Below are positions 12,505-23,267 of a stretch of DNA of 64,000 bases, in pieces. The position numbers and the translations under genes are program-made. How positions within the stretch are numbered: position 1 is the stretch's first letter; each line of letters begins with the position of its first letter. The notes beneath the pieces are model-generated. The model saw only the letters and a program-made list of their open reading frames with translations. It searched no databases and was not told where the DNA came from. The DNA is from Turnera subulata (lineage: Eukaryota > Streptophyta > Magnoliopsida > Malpighiales > Passifloraceae), in assembly GCA_028386065.3 (NCBI GenBank), contig JAKUCV010003143.1, forward strand, positions 65,939-129,938, read 5' to 3'.

Positions 12505-12865
12505 TGGCCTCTCCTCTGACCTATTGTCAATGTCTCGTCTCCGTATTATCTCCGGATGGAAGTGATGGATACAAATTTTGCAAGCTAACCAACAACTCCT
12601 GCCGGAATTGTACAAACTTCGTGCGCGTTATCACGTCCTGGTTTGGTTGGCCAGAGGAGCTAGCGTTGATCACGACGCTTTCGGTCCCTCTGCCCAGGAC
12701 TTGATTGCTGGGGGCTATATCAACGACCAAAGGGGCTACGTTAGTTGGAAATCTTCCAGTAACCGGAGTACCCCTGGTGGAAGAAACATCCTGAGTGGTT
12801 GGGGTCCTAGAAGTGGATGGATCGGACGTTCTTGTAGTATCTGATTGCTCAGGGGTGGAAGCCAT
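12164..12865 (-). pseudogene. Broken gag-like gene of the LARD element
   Basis: A start codon at 12865 lies 18 bases inside the PBS and opens a 112-residue Ser/Thr/Pro-rich frame (MASTPEQSDTTRTSDPST and on) that stops at 12527. After a poly-C tract (minus strand) and frame changes, a second stretch at 12364-12164 reads VPEKYKAPSNEAYNGHADPR DHQF. This resembles the plant gypsy gag signature in which a Pro-Lys/Tyr-x-Gly segment precedes an Asp-Pro-x-x-His motif. The frame then stops, and the rest of gag and all of pol are absent. The segments around 11940-12080 and 12540-12670 look like diverged duplicates (shared TACAAATTTTGCAAG-like core), so part of gag may be duplicated. Confidence 0.6.
12461..12500. 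repeat. Homopolymer run of 40 G
   Basis: Forty consecutive G on the plus strand, interrupting the gag-like region on the other strand. The exact length is unlikely to be reliable in an assembly. Confidence 0.9.
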
Positions 12866-12882
12866 GGCTTTTTGTACGATTT

Positions 12883-12898
12883 CCCACAGACGGCGCCA
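12883..12898 (-). promoter_or_regulatory. Primer-binding site of the LARD element
   Basis: The minus strand reads TGGCGCCGTCTGTGGG one base after the end of the 5' LTR. TGGCGCC-starting sites occur in many plant Ty3/gypsy elements and fit a tRNA 3' end GGCGCCA. It fixes the element orientation. Confidence 0.85.
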
Positions 12899-13155
12899 AT
12901 GTTAAAATATGGGTCCTCCGAGGTGCTTGTTCTGCGGATCTTCGGCCTTGGTAGTGTGCTTCTTAATCCGCTAGGTCCTTCTTGTATCAACCAGGCCTTT
13001 GAGGTTTGATCTACAAGAAGAAAAAGAGAAAAAGGGCTTGGAGAAGCCCTAGGTGGCGACCCCAAAGACCCTCTGATGCCTAAGTAAGACAAGGGAGAAT
13101 TTAGAGAGAAGATTTGAAGGTAGAAAGGTTGAGAGTGAGTTTTCTTTGGTTACTC

Positions 13156-15290
13156 CCAAACCCAAAACCACACCAAAATGACCAGATCGAGCATTTTTCC
13201 TACCTAAATCGTAGTCTTATGGCTTGGATCTGGGAAGATCTACTCCTGATCTACCCATAGATATCCGGATTGCCAACCCCAGGTACCTAATATCCACACC
13301 TCCCAACTTTGAGCCGGTGGCTCTTCCCTTTCTTTAGTTTTTCTGCCTCTTCCCACTACAGTTTGAATAACTCAATTTTCTTCCTCTGTGGAAGATAAAG
13401 CGAGTAGCTGTTGTTTTAAACAGTTTCAGCCTCTTTTGCGTTTTGGCATGGCTGCTTCGAATCGTTTGGTCATTGACCTTGGAGCGAACCAGGAGCCTTA
13501 TGAAGTATCGGAGGAGCAGACCTTGGGTGAACTGGTTGCTAGAACTTACGTGGTGGGTAAGATCTTCTCGAATCGCCGCGTCTCCCCGAGTCAGATATAC
13601 AACCAAATGCGGCAAATTTGGTACATCAAAGGCGAGTTTCGTGTTATACCAAGCCAGCAAATGTGTTCCTTATCGGCTTCGAACTGGAGGAGGACCGCAA
13701 GCATGTTCTCAAAGGGTCCCCATGGCTTGTCTCTAATCTTCATTTCTGCCTCAAGCCCTGGACGGATAGCTTGATTCTAAGCCAGGTACCGTTGAGACTC
13801 TCTCACTTTTGGGTTCAAATTCACGACATTCTATTGGACCTACTCTCTAGAGCTTGTATTAGTAGAATTGGTAAAGCTTTTTCGGTATTCTTGCACTATG
13901 AACAAACTCTGAAAAACATCTTGGGTTGGCAAGGTTTTGTGCGTGCCCGTATTGAATTTGATGTGACCCAACCTTTGAGGCCAGGCGTACACGTTCTGGA
14001 TATGGCAGGGCAGGAAATCTGGATCAAGTTTCGTTATGAGCGCTTAGGGGAATTTTGCACTAGGTGCGGATTGATCTCACATGCAATCTATAAGTGCAAG
14101 CAACCCAAGCGCTTGAATAAAGGGAAAGAATTACCAGAGGAGAATAACTTTGGCCCCTGGATGCGGGCAAAGGAAATCTACGGTAAGCACTACTCTGGTA
14201 TGAAATCATTTGATACTGCCAGGCCTTTAGCATCGGACTCGAACATGACACCGGAGGACGCATCAAACCTGGATGACTCTAAAGCCGCGGATACTCCGAT
14301 TGCTGACCAGGTATGCAGATCTTCGACTGTGAAACTTGGGAAGAGGAAAGCGGCAACCGACCCAACTATTTCGCCCATCCACAAGTCTGCTCGGAAACTT
14401 CACACAGATCTTATGCAGGCTGTTGCGGAGATAGTTGAAGAGACGGATAATTATACTCTCGTCCATGCCTCTGCCTCAAAACCGAAGTGGAAGCGACTTG
14501 CAAGAGAGACGGTAATCATTCCTACACCGTCGGATGATGAATGAGTGGAGGCCTATGAACGTGGAGAGTGCCCCAGTGATGGTATGGGTGTGGTGATGCC
14601 TCTACCTCGTGGTGATCCTAGGGAACCTACTGATCCTTCAGCAGGATACCCCCTGCAGTGAATTTCTGTTCTTCCACTGCAAGTATTTTGTCACTCTCGG
14701 GTGAGTCTACATATCTTCTCCGCGTGTAGGATATGGGACACGTTATTTTGGCCATTACCGAGTTATTCTCAGGTTTTTGTTTCCTCCCAGAATTTCATTG
14801 GTGGTGCTACGGTCTTTGGTGACTTCACTGGGGGTATGGCTTTAATATTTAACTTGACTTCTCTATTCTCTGTGACATCGGATTATCACTATATAGACAG
14901 GGTTATGAACAGAGGTCAAGAATTGTGCAAACTACCAATCTCTTCGAGTGGTAGAGGGAACTTCGGTTCTTGGGTGGACATCTCTACCTTCTGTAAAGGC
15001 AATGCTGCCCGTTTCCAGCCGGTGAGCTCGCTCACCGGGCACTTTAGAATGATCTGTTCAGAAACTATGTCCATCTGTGTTAGTCTGCTATGCTGTTGCT
15101 TTGATTTTGGCTTTAGCTTTAGGAAGCTTTTTTCTTGTAGGTGGGCTGTGTTATTTGTGGACATTCATGATGGAGTACCCTGCTTGTATACTCTCCATCA
15201 GGTCCAACTTTGCTTTTATGATCTTGTAATTTGTACTCTTATTATCCTAATTTAAGTATATGGGTGCTTCGGCAAAAAAAAAAAAAAAAA
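13156..15290 (+). mobile_element. ORF1-only LINE insertion
   Basis: About 2.1 kb ending in a 17-A tail (15274-15290), inserted in the LARD 5' LTR. The overlap with the intact LTR suggests a very short target duplication (ACTC or CTC). It has a 5' untranslated region, a DUF4283/zinc-knuckle ORF1 and a 0.7 kb 3' region, with no endonuclease or reverse transcriptase ORF2. It is either an internally deleted LINE or a nonautonomous family that keeps only ORF1. The open frame at 14701-15255 in the 3' part resembles no protein I know. Confidence 0.8.
13448..14544 (+). pseudogene. LINE ORF1 protein, one frameshift
   Basis: Plant L1-type ORF1 is an RNA-binding chaperone packaged with LINE RNA. The start ATG at 13448 opens MAASNRLVIDLGANQEPYEV and runs to about 13620, where the frame shifts by one. 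The rest is open to the stop at 14544. The second part has the DUF4283 pattern (FLIGFELEEDRKHVLKGSPW, later PLRLSHFWVQIHD) and a CCHC-type knuckle CTRCGLISHAIYKC with spacing C-x2-C-x4-H-x4-C. The tail is acidic and basic with possible nuclear signals (KLGKRKA) and ends PTPSDDE. Apart from the single frameshift it is well preserved, so the insertion may be fairly young. Confidence 0.85.
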
Positions 15291-15594
15291 CTCTCTTGTG
15301 TCTTGAAAAGCTTACCCAAGCCTCCTATTTATAGGAGAAAGTAGGTGGAGTAGGAGCTATGAATAGGAGCAAAAGGGGTTCAATCATTAAACCACAAGCG
15401 TTATAACGCTTGTTAACATAAGAAACATGCTTCACGTACTTCTTATGCCAATTAGCTGATTTAACTATCATTTCTAGGTCCTGTACTATCATCTCTAGGT
15501 CCTGAGCCGAAATAGCTATCTTTCCTAGGTCTTTGACTACTTTCTAGGTCCCGATTAGGTCATTCATGGTGGCAAAAAATGCCTTATGTTATCA

Positions 15595-16112
15595 ACTTCA
15601 AACTCGGGTCTCCACTCTCCGGTACAGTTTCGTTCTAGCCTTCTGGCATGTAGGAGGACCTTTGATGTTTCTCGCAATGAATACATGGATTAATTTTTCG
15701 AACTGAAACAGTGATGAAACTTAAGAAATGAAAGATTCAAGATCCCTGGATTTTCATCTATTCTTTCGATTCAAAACTCCAATTCCTTTTGTGGGTTGCA
15801 TCCTCTACTTAATTTATTTACTGGAACAATAAAACAATAACTAGTTTTATCCAATCTGGTACAATCCAGAAGAAGCCTTATCCAGGTCCAGAAGAAAAAC
15901 AAGGGAAAGCCTTAAGCCCTTAACCGTATAGTCATGGGCCTTTTACCCAAGCCCGCGAAGAAACATGCATTTGCGTACCAAAATCGACAGAAATGGTTTC
16001 ATTAACACCCCCAAAAGACCCCTAGTAATGATGGGTACACCGTACATGTAAGATTCTCGGATGGGTAGTAAGCTTGAGATAATAACCGAACTTTCTTCAT
16101 TTCTCGGATGGG
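15595..16112. other. Host DNA, no gene recognised
   Basis: Sequence between the LARD and a LINE fragment. 'TTCTCGGATGGGTA' occurs twice (16052 and 16103). I see no exon I can name. Confidence 0.4.
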
Positions 16113-16951
16113 TAATTAAAGGCTGTGTGGTGTGCTTTGTCGCCAACTTCGGGTTTTTTCACCCTAGGCTGCACTCGTTCCTGGTTAGCCTCTAACTTGA
16201 CTTTGCAGTTTATGGTCTGGGGTGATGTCCCTTGGCGGTTGTGCTTTGGTATTGCCTGCTGGCCCCTTTGGCTATGGCGCAATGAGCAGGTCTTTGCTCA
16301 GGCTGGACCTCCCTTCAATCCAATTGCTTTCATTCGGACTTATTGTTGTGAGGTTATGCATTCCTTGGCAGCCCACAGGGTGATGGCTCCGCCAATGGGT
16401 ACACGGGCTGTTTCTGGATGGCGTGCTCCACCAGTGGGTTGGGTGAAGTTGAATACGGATGGGGCTGTCCGCCTCAATACGGGCGCGGCAGCTGCAGGTG
16501 GTGTGTTGCGTGGCTCGGCAGGGGAGTGGTTGCATGGCTTTTCTTCAAACCTTGGTTCTTGTTCGGTGTTAAATGCAAAGTTATGGGGTTTGTTCATTGG
16601 TTTGAACTTAGCTTCTGATTTGGGCTATCGTCGCGTGCTTGTTGAGATGGACTCGCTGGAGGCTATTCGGAACTTGCAGATGTCTGTACCGCGTGTTCGC
16701 CGTAGCACGGCATTGTTGAGGTCTGTGCAGGAGATGCTTCGGCTTCCCTGGGAGATGCAGCATTCGCATGTCTTTCGGGATGCCAATAGTTGTGCCGATT
16801 GGCTTGCCAAGAATGGGTTGTCTTTGTCTTATGGTGTTTCATACTTTGATCAGGTGCCAGTTGGGTGTTTGAGTGCTGTCCTTGGGGACTTAACTTGTGC
16901 TTTATCCGGTTCTGTGTAATGCTTTACTTCCTATCAATTAAAAAAAAAAAG
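16113..16951 (+). pseudogene. 5'-truncated LINE, RNase H domain
   Basis: The open frame to the stop at 16917-16919 ends with the RNase H domain typical of plant LINE ORF2: WVKLNTDGAV near the start, YRRVLVEMDSLEAIRNL in the middle, and DANSCADWLAKNG near the end. These supply the first, third and fourth acidic residues. The second, normally Glu in a (A/E)xxL/A motif, reads NAKLWG here, so the catalytic Glu seems replaced by Lys. An A-run near 16940-16950 marks the 3' end. Everything upstream (endonuclease, RT) is missing, as in a dead-on-arrival insertion. It lies in host DNA near the CWF19-like pseudogene. Confidence 0.85.
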
Positions 16952-17212
16952 ATTACAAATACAGTCCTCTCTTGTACATCTTCCCTAATTCTATCGGTTG
17001 GTACTGTAGTTTGGTATTACCGTACACTTGTGCTAAAAGTTGGGACATTAATACACCTCAACTGTTGTTGATACTGTTTTTTTTCCTATCCTGTACTAAA
17101 TTTTTCTTTTTTACAAAAGATCTAAAACTTTTGAGTAGCAGATATATACATGAGACTCAGAAATTTAAAAACATTTCTGTCTGTCATCAGTTGTTTACAA
17201 GGCGTATAACAG

Positions 17213-20200
17213 GCACTTTTGTCTACTCATATGGTTTCCATTCTCTTTCAAAATTTGCAACAGCCTACATTTGGACCTCCACTGACTCTTGCCTTCTCTG
17301 CCGGTACATGTCTTGCTCTGGGAAACCCAGCATGCCTCTTATAACATTGAGACCAAGGCTGCTTTTCAAATCTTCTTTCTTTGTCAATCACATGAACATA
17401 CCCCCTACCTAGGCCGAACTCAACATGAAAATATCTTCGGAATTGCACCACGCAGCCCTTTCTCGCTAGTAGCAATCAACTTCTTTGCAGTATGTTGACA
17501 CCACTCATCTTCAGCTTCATCAATGGCCTGAAACCACCTTCGTGAGGAACCAGTATGGAAGCTAAATTAAACCACAAACGTAGACATAAAAGTATAGACA
17601 AGCATGTTATATAAACGACCATATACTGGGGGAGAAAAAGTAGACTAATCTCTCTGGAATGGGAGGTAGATGAGAGCAAGTGCAAGTTCAAATGTAACTA
17701 AACCTGTTTTTAGTGCCATACTAAAGAAGGATAGAAGCTACTTATCTATCAACTGCATACACATGGGTTCACAAACAATTAAGTCTTGACTAGAGCATCT
17801 TGCTTCTGCTATACATCTGCCTATTCAAATGATTCTTCTGTAGAGACCCATCAAACTTCATATGTCTGGTAACAACCTTTTAGCTTTTTACATGTTACTA
17901 GTTGCGCTGGTGGAAGATCTGCGAATTCATGACGTACCAGCAAACTTAATTCAATTCGCCGATGATACCCTTATTTTAGCAAAGGCGGATGTCCCCTCTC
18001 TCCTAAACCCTAAAAGGGTGCTCCGGTGTTTCGAGCTTATGTCAGGACTGCGCATTAATTTCTTCAAAAGCAGCGTAATCGGGGTTAATATTGATGGCGA
18101 GGTTACAAAGAATATTGCAGACTTGCTTCTATGCAAAGTGGATAAGTTGCCGTGCAAGTACCTTGGGCTGCCCCTAGGTGCAAATATGAGAAAAATTGCA
18201 AGTTGGAATCCTATTTTTGAGAAGGTTAAGAAGAATCTAAAATCATGGAAGGCCAGATTCTTATCTTTCGCTGGTCGCGTCCTTTTGATTAAAACCACAC
18301 TCTCCTCCCTCCCCATCTATTACATGTCCCTCTTTAGACTACCTGCGGGTGTGATTAAAAGATTGGTTCAGATGCTGAGAAATTTTTTGTGGAGTGGTTG
18401 GGAGGAAAGGAGGAAGATTTGATGGGTGTCTTGGGATAAGGTGGCCAGCCAAAAGATTTTGGGGGCTTAGGTATAGATTCTTTAATTTGTCCATCAAGAA
18501 CAATAGTCTATGCTTTAAATGGTATTGGCGATTCCTTCATGAAGAGAAGACTATATGGAGAAGGTTTGTTCAGGCCAAGTGTGCCAAGGACGCTGGAAAG
18601 TTTGAACCCGTTTTTGTACAACACAAGATGTCAGGCCTGTGGAGAGATGTGCTCCGATGCTCTCACGATATCTCTAAACCCAATTTCTCTCTAAAAGAAA
18701 ATTTGCGGTTACAGATGGGGAGCGGTTGTTCAGTTTCCTTTTGGCATGACAATTGGTGCTCTTTGGGTGTTCTTAAAGAGAAGTTCCCACGTCTTCATTC
18801 TGTATCCACAAAACAGGACGCCGCTCTGGCATTCTTTGCCCTTAAGGTACCAATATTTTCTGCAGCTGATATCTGGAGACGCGAACTTCATCCCTGGGAA
18901 CAGGATGCATGTAAACGAATTGAGGAGGAGCTGCAGAAAGTAATTCTCAGTCCTTACCAGCAGGATCGGTGGTCTTGGGGGTCCGATAGGAGTCATGTAT
19001 ATTCAGTAAAGGAAGGTAAGGAGTTCATTATTAACGGCTCCATGCAGAAAACCAAACTCCCCAACATTTGGTTGAACCTGTGCCCTCCCAAAATTGAGTT
19101 TTTCATATGGCAGACTCTTATGGATGGTATAGCTGTCAGGGCAAACCTTGTCCGAAGAGGTATCTTAGGGGCTGATCAGGCCTATTGTGTGCTGTGTTCT
19201 AATGAGATAGAATCTGTTTCACATCTGTTCTTGAATTGTCCCTTTTCATGGAAACTGTGGAACAAGATATGCCACTGGTGGGGAGTTGCTTGGATATCTC
19301 CACAGTCTATGTTGCAGTGGGCTCATCAATGGCCATGGATGATGCTTGGCCAATCTATGATCTGGTCAATTTGGACAGCGAGGAATAAACGGATTTTCAA
19401 CTGTGAGGTCATTAGTTGAGAGAGCCTTTTTGATATCACGGTGAGCAGGGTGTTTTGGTGGATCAAAGCTTTGCAACCTGACTTCCCATATTCGCATTAT
19501 AGTGCCCTGGCATCAGTTGAAACTCTAAAGCAGTGGAAGGGGGTCTTGAGGAAATTCGACTAATCCTGCTTCACCCTTTACTGTTCTTCTTTTCTTTTCT
19601 CTGTAACTGCCTTCTCTTTCAGTGTATTTGCATCTGCAGAGTGCTTCCCTTCGTCATTGGCTTAATGACAGGGTTGCTATATCTGTAATTGCTCTTCACC
19701 TGTAATATCTTTTATGGGTGAATAATAATCTCCATTAGCATAAAAAAAAAGAAAAAGCAAGAACCTCATGTTTTGCTCCAATTCCACTGAATGCCAATGT
19801 AATAGATGAAGTGTGAGAAAGGTAAGAAATGGCATTGTAATGTTATGCAATTCACTCAGAATAGAAGTTTTCTCATGAATAAGATCCTGGGAATTAGCTT
19901 AAAAACAAACAATAAGGACATTAACAGTCTAACAAGAAATTAATGTGAGATAGCTAACCTTTTTGAAATAAAGTGGGGCCACCTTTGCAATTTCCCTGGG
20001 CAAAGGAACACATTCGATTAAACAATGGGGACGTTGCTGTGCCAAGCCCATCACCATTTCAAGGGACACCAACTCCGCGAACATTTTGATTAAGCATTTC
20101 TTAAAATTCTGAATTTTTACCAATGCATTATGTATTGTCAACAGTCCTGGTGGCTGAATCATACTGCATGGTAAAAAACTCTCTTTTAGCAAGGAGCAAT

Positions 20201-21307
20201 TTACAAAGAAGAAAAACTAATCAGTTTATCTGCCTCCTAGAGATCAAATCATATATCATTATTTGACTCGAGACAAAACTGACTTCAATATAAGCTTTTG
20301 GAATCAAAATGTATTGACATATATATTCCTCACTTCTCATTATACTTTTAATAGCACAAACTAGAAAACTTCAATCAAGCCAAGCCCACTCCAGAAGATT
20401 ATATTACAGCCACCTACATTGGCAGGATGTAGCAATAACCTGAAACAATAGCCTGCCACTTTGGCAACATCAAATATGTGAAATTTGCCATTGACACAAC
20501 AAGATGCAAAAGAGGCAGTGTTCTTGCTGGGTGTAGATGTGTTGGAATTGATCCAATTGCAACACATTGAAAATTCTCGAGAGTTCTTGTCAGAGTAGTT
20601 AATTATGGACATAAAGTGTGTAACGTGTACACATTGATGTACACAAATTATATCTATAAATGTCCTATGTATGTAACCGAAATCTAGTTGGATTGGATAA
20701 CTCCTTTCATCCTCCATATCTTTTGGATCATTGTCATCCTATCTTTTAGCTTTTGGCATCTTTGGAAGTTTCCTCATATGAGGAAACTTTATCTTTGTGA
20801 AACTCTATCTTTTTTCAGAAATTAACAAGATGTGTTTTGCAAGGTTATTCCACACAAAGATCTCATGATCACTATCCTTCTTCCGGGACTTCTTGCTTGG
20901 GCTATCTTCAAAATCATATTCCTCGACTTCTGCTCGACCAGAGAAATTGTATCGTTTATTTTGAATAAATTTTGAGGTAGAAGCCTATCAACATCCTCTT
21001 CTTTTCTTCGGGCAGAAATATCATTAACAACATATCTAGAGAGGAAAAGGGAATACTGGTAGCACAAGAAGCCACAAAAAAAAAAAAAGAAAATATTTAG
21101 ATCAGGAAACAAAGCTGAGAAAGAAAAAAATAAAATACAATTAAGCTTCTTTGGCATTCTTAATTTATCACCTAGCCATTAGTTCAAAAACATCACAACC
21201 CATCAATTAAAAACAAAAAAGAAAAGGTAAATTACAAGATAAAAAGGCTTGAGGACTAGGTGAATTTTCCCTGCACCTTGCTTAGCCTTCATGCGATCAG
21301 CTTCTTG
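17213..21307 (-). pseudogene. CWF19-like (CwfJ family) splicing gene, broken
   Basis: Plant CWF19-like proteins are spliceosome and debranching-associated factors with two C-terminal CwfJ domains. Five decayed minus-strand exon regions are visible. About 21307-21250 reads QQEADRMKAKQGAGKIH after a CAG acceptor. 21035-20810 reads YVVNDISARRKEEDVDRLLP, then after a frame change EEYDFEDSPSKKSRKKDSDH. About 20560-20430 reads TQQEHCLFC, then MANFTYLMLPKWQAIVSGY. About 20180-19958 reads NFKKCLIKMF, HCLIECVPLPREIAKVAPLY, with donor AAAAG|GTTAGC. 17528-17213 reads AIDEAEDEWCQHTAKKLIAT, YFHVEFGLGRGYVHVID, GLNVIRGMLGFPEQDMYRQR, NFEREWKPYE. The exons carry frameshifts and stops (for example after 'VEVQM'), and the 5' half of the gene is absent. 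A LINE (17865-19750) fills the last intron. Confidence 0.82.
17865..19750 (+). pseudogene. 5'-truncated LINE, RT and zinc-binding tail
   Basis: The reverse transcriptase part starts just before the catalytic FADDT box (LIQFADDTLILAKADVPSLL). It continues through the LPCKYLGLPLGA and FLSFAGRVLLIKTTLSSLP thumb segments to a TGA stop at 18419-18421. A shifted frame (18394-19419) then carries the rest, including the zf-RVT-type sequence VRRGILGADQAYCVLC with a following SVSHLFLNCPFSWKLW and a final SIWTARNKRIFN. An A-rich tail lies at 19742-19755. The 5' half of RT and the endonuclease are missing. It sits in the sense opposite to the CWF19-like pseudogene, within its last intron. Confidence 0.88.
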
Positions 21308-21373
21308 CTGGTTAAACAAAGAAAAAAATATGAGACCATACATCAGTAAACAAACACTCTTACACTTTGAAGC

Positions 21374-21399
21374 GATATATATATATATATATATATATA
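21374..21399. repeat. AT dinucleotide microsatellite
   Basis: An (AT)n run. Similar runs occur near 22768, 24240, 24795, 36200, 40270 and 61410. Confidence 0.9.
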
Positions 21400-21459
21400 A
21401 AAGTAAAGTGATGGAAGTAATGACACATATCAATTTAAAAGAATATGTAAAGGACATGT

Positions 21460-22015
21460 GACTCTATTTATCTATTTTAAATTATTTCTTTAGAATTATC
21501 TTTCTTTATAAAAATAGTGATATAAGGCTCTCTTTTGAATTCAAATTATCTTTATTTTAAGACAGCAAACAAACATAATAATAAGATTTGTTAGTCTCTC
21601 CCTTATAAATATAGTTTTCTTTGAAATCTATCTCTAAATTATGTTTCGTATAAATGAGTACTATTGTTGTATTTTCACAATCCCTTTCTTGTTATCCTAT
21701 GTTTTTTGTTTAAGAATTTATTTTTTTAATTTGCACAAAAAAATCATTCAAATTTTCTTAATTTGATGAAATTATTGTTTAATTAAATCTCTTTTGATTT
21801 ATCTCTCTAAACAAAATATTAATACATAAGATAAATTATTAACTCTTGTGTGAGACACCGATACTGTACTAGTATATATACATATTCAAACTGTGACTAG
21901 ATTTCCCTTAATAAGGTCCACATGGCCAATCCATTGTGGAAGCAGGTCATGAAATTAGAATAAAAAAAAGTTAAGACGGTATTGAGGAGGAATCCTTGGC
22001 TTGACGTGTAAATCG
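21460..22015. other. AT-rich intergenic DNA
   Basis: No ORF, exon or repeat unit recognised. The missing 5' exons of the CWF19-like gene would be expected here but are not found. Confidence 0.45.
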
Positions 22016-22016
22016 G

Positions 22017-22225
22017 CAAGCTCAAGTTGGATGGTTATCTTCTTTGTTACACGTCAAGCTCAAGTTGGATGGTTATCTTCTTTGTAGTTGTGTGGAGCAT
22101 TTGGTTAGGTAGGAATAAGTTTATTTTTGAAAAACAAAGAATGAATTGTTTGGATCAAAGCAAAACACCCATCCTGAATTGTTTGGATCAAAGCAAAACA
22201 CCCATCCTTCCCCTTTGGTCTATCT
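22017..22225 (+). pseudogene. Small LINE fragment with two local duplications
   Basis: The frame reads VVWSIWLGRNKFIFEKQRMN, the conserved segment that in plant LINEs follows the zinc-binding region. Two segments of 30-35 bases are each tandemly repeated: CAAGCTCAAGTTGGATGGTT (from 22018 and 22053) and GAATTGTTTGGATCAAAGCA (from 22143 and 22176). Confidence 0.6.
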
Positions 22226-22764
22226 GATGTGCTTAGTGCTCTGATAGTCGTAAAGGTTGGCGTGTTAGGACATCCTAATAGGTTGCCAATACTTCGTAGT
22301 GAAAAACCATAAGTATCATCTAATTAGACAAACTAATGGGTATCCTAGTGATCTTCTATTTAAGAATACCACAATTTGGAATGTACACCGTTAGGAAAAC
22401 ATTAGCAAAAATTTATTGCATATAAATACGCCATGCATAAAAAAACTCACTTTATAAATTATCAGACAATCAAAACAATAATCAAGCATAAATATAAGAC
22501 ATGATATCTCTCATAATTTTCTTATGTGCTATATGATGTCATGTTGATTAAACACATTTGAAAATTACGGCGAATACTGGAAAAAAGGAGAAAATTATGG
22601 CGAATATATTCTAATACTTCTTTTCAAAGAGATAAAACCGAAGTATTTTAATTTCTCATCGTTTTATAAAAAAACAAAATATTATATATGTCAAACATAA
22701 AAACATTAAAATAGTGTGCAATGTCTACTTAATTAAGGACATATGGGCAGTTTCATACAAATAC

Positions 22765-22799
<35 letters not shown>

Positions 22800-23070
22800 T
22801 TATATAATCTCACCAAATAAATAATTTTTGATTTAATTCAAAATATCACACACAATAATTTAGGAGACACTTTGCTAGCCCAGGCACAATTCGTGTTTTT
22901 CTCACAATTACAACACTAACAATGAATTCTACCATGTCTATTTATTCAGACTCTTACCCAATAGAAAAGATATGACAACTAAATTCAAACCCAATAAAAT
23001 AAAGATTGGTTTGATATGCCAACAATTCTGTTAGGCATGTGGGCAACCGAAAATTCATTCTTCTATCTAT
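22226..23070. other. AT-rich intergenic DNA
   Basis: Contains a (TA)n run near 22768-22796 and otherwise no recognisable feature. Confidence 0.45.
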
Positions 23071-23078
23071 TTCAACCA

Positions 23079-23262
23079 AAGTTGTTAAATTCGGACTGGC
23101 CCAACCAGTTGAATCCGATTAACTTTGACCCGGTTGGTTCTTTAGATCAAAATTTTCTTTGTTAATTTCTGGTTAAACCAGAATTTGAGTACTAGTTTTA
23201 GCCCGGAAAAATCACGACTCGATAGCCCGACCGGGTCAACCTTCGATCCAAGTTTAATAACA
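23079..23262. mobile_element. Possible small MITE
   Basis: About 185 bp bounded by imperfect inverted ends: GTTGTTAAATTCGGACTGG on the left and, on the other strand from the right, GTTATTAAACTTGGATCGA. The interior is rich in CCCGGTT/CCGGGTC motifs. No clear target duplication, so this is tentative. Confidence 0.35.
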
Positions 23263-23267
23263 TTGAT

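Larger units (their letters stand above)
4489..15594 (-). mobile_element. LARD-like nonautonomous LTR retrotransposon
   Basis: Two matching LTRs (4489-5045 and 12900-15594, the second interrupted by a LINE) flank about 7.85 kb of internal DNA. The flanks ACTTT (4484-4488) and ACTTC (15595-15599) look like a 5-bp target duplication with one change. A primer-binding site at 12883-12898 and a purine tract next to 5045 fix the orientation as minus strand. Only the start of a gag-like gene follows the PBS; there is no protease, RT, RNase H or integrase. The interior is noncoding, T/C-rich on the plus strand and full of degenerate repeats. This is the structure of a large retrotransposon derivative, presumably mobilised in trans by a Ty3/gypsy relative. 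Confidence 0.88.
12900..15594 (-). repeat. 5' LTR of the LARD, split by a LINE
   Basis: 12900-13155 plus 15291-15594 make about 560 bp that match the LTR at 4489-5045. The middle 2.1 kb is the LINE at 13156-15290. The split is clean: TTACTC before the LINE and CTCTCTTGTG after it correspond to TTACTCTCTTGTG in the intact LTR. Confidence 0.88.

Noticed and set aside
12417..12704. Gly-run and Pro-run frames around the G40 tract
   Set aside because: Composition effect of the homopolymer.
14701..15255. 184-residue plus-strand frame in the LINE 3' region
   Set aside because: No known motif and an odd Cys/Phe-rich end. The region is the 3' untranslated part of the ORF1-only LINE. Kept only as a remark.
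15943..16146. 67-residue minus-strand frame
   Set aside because: It runs from host DNA into the LINE fragment and so cannot be one ancestral gene. No known motif.
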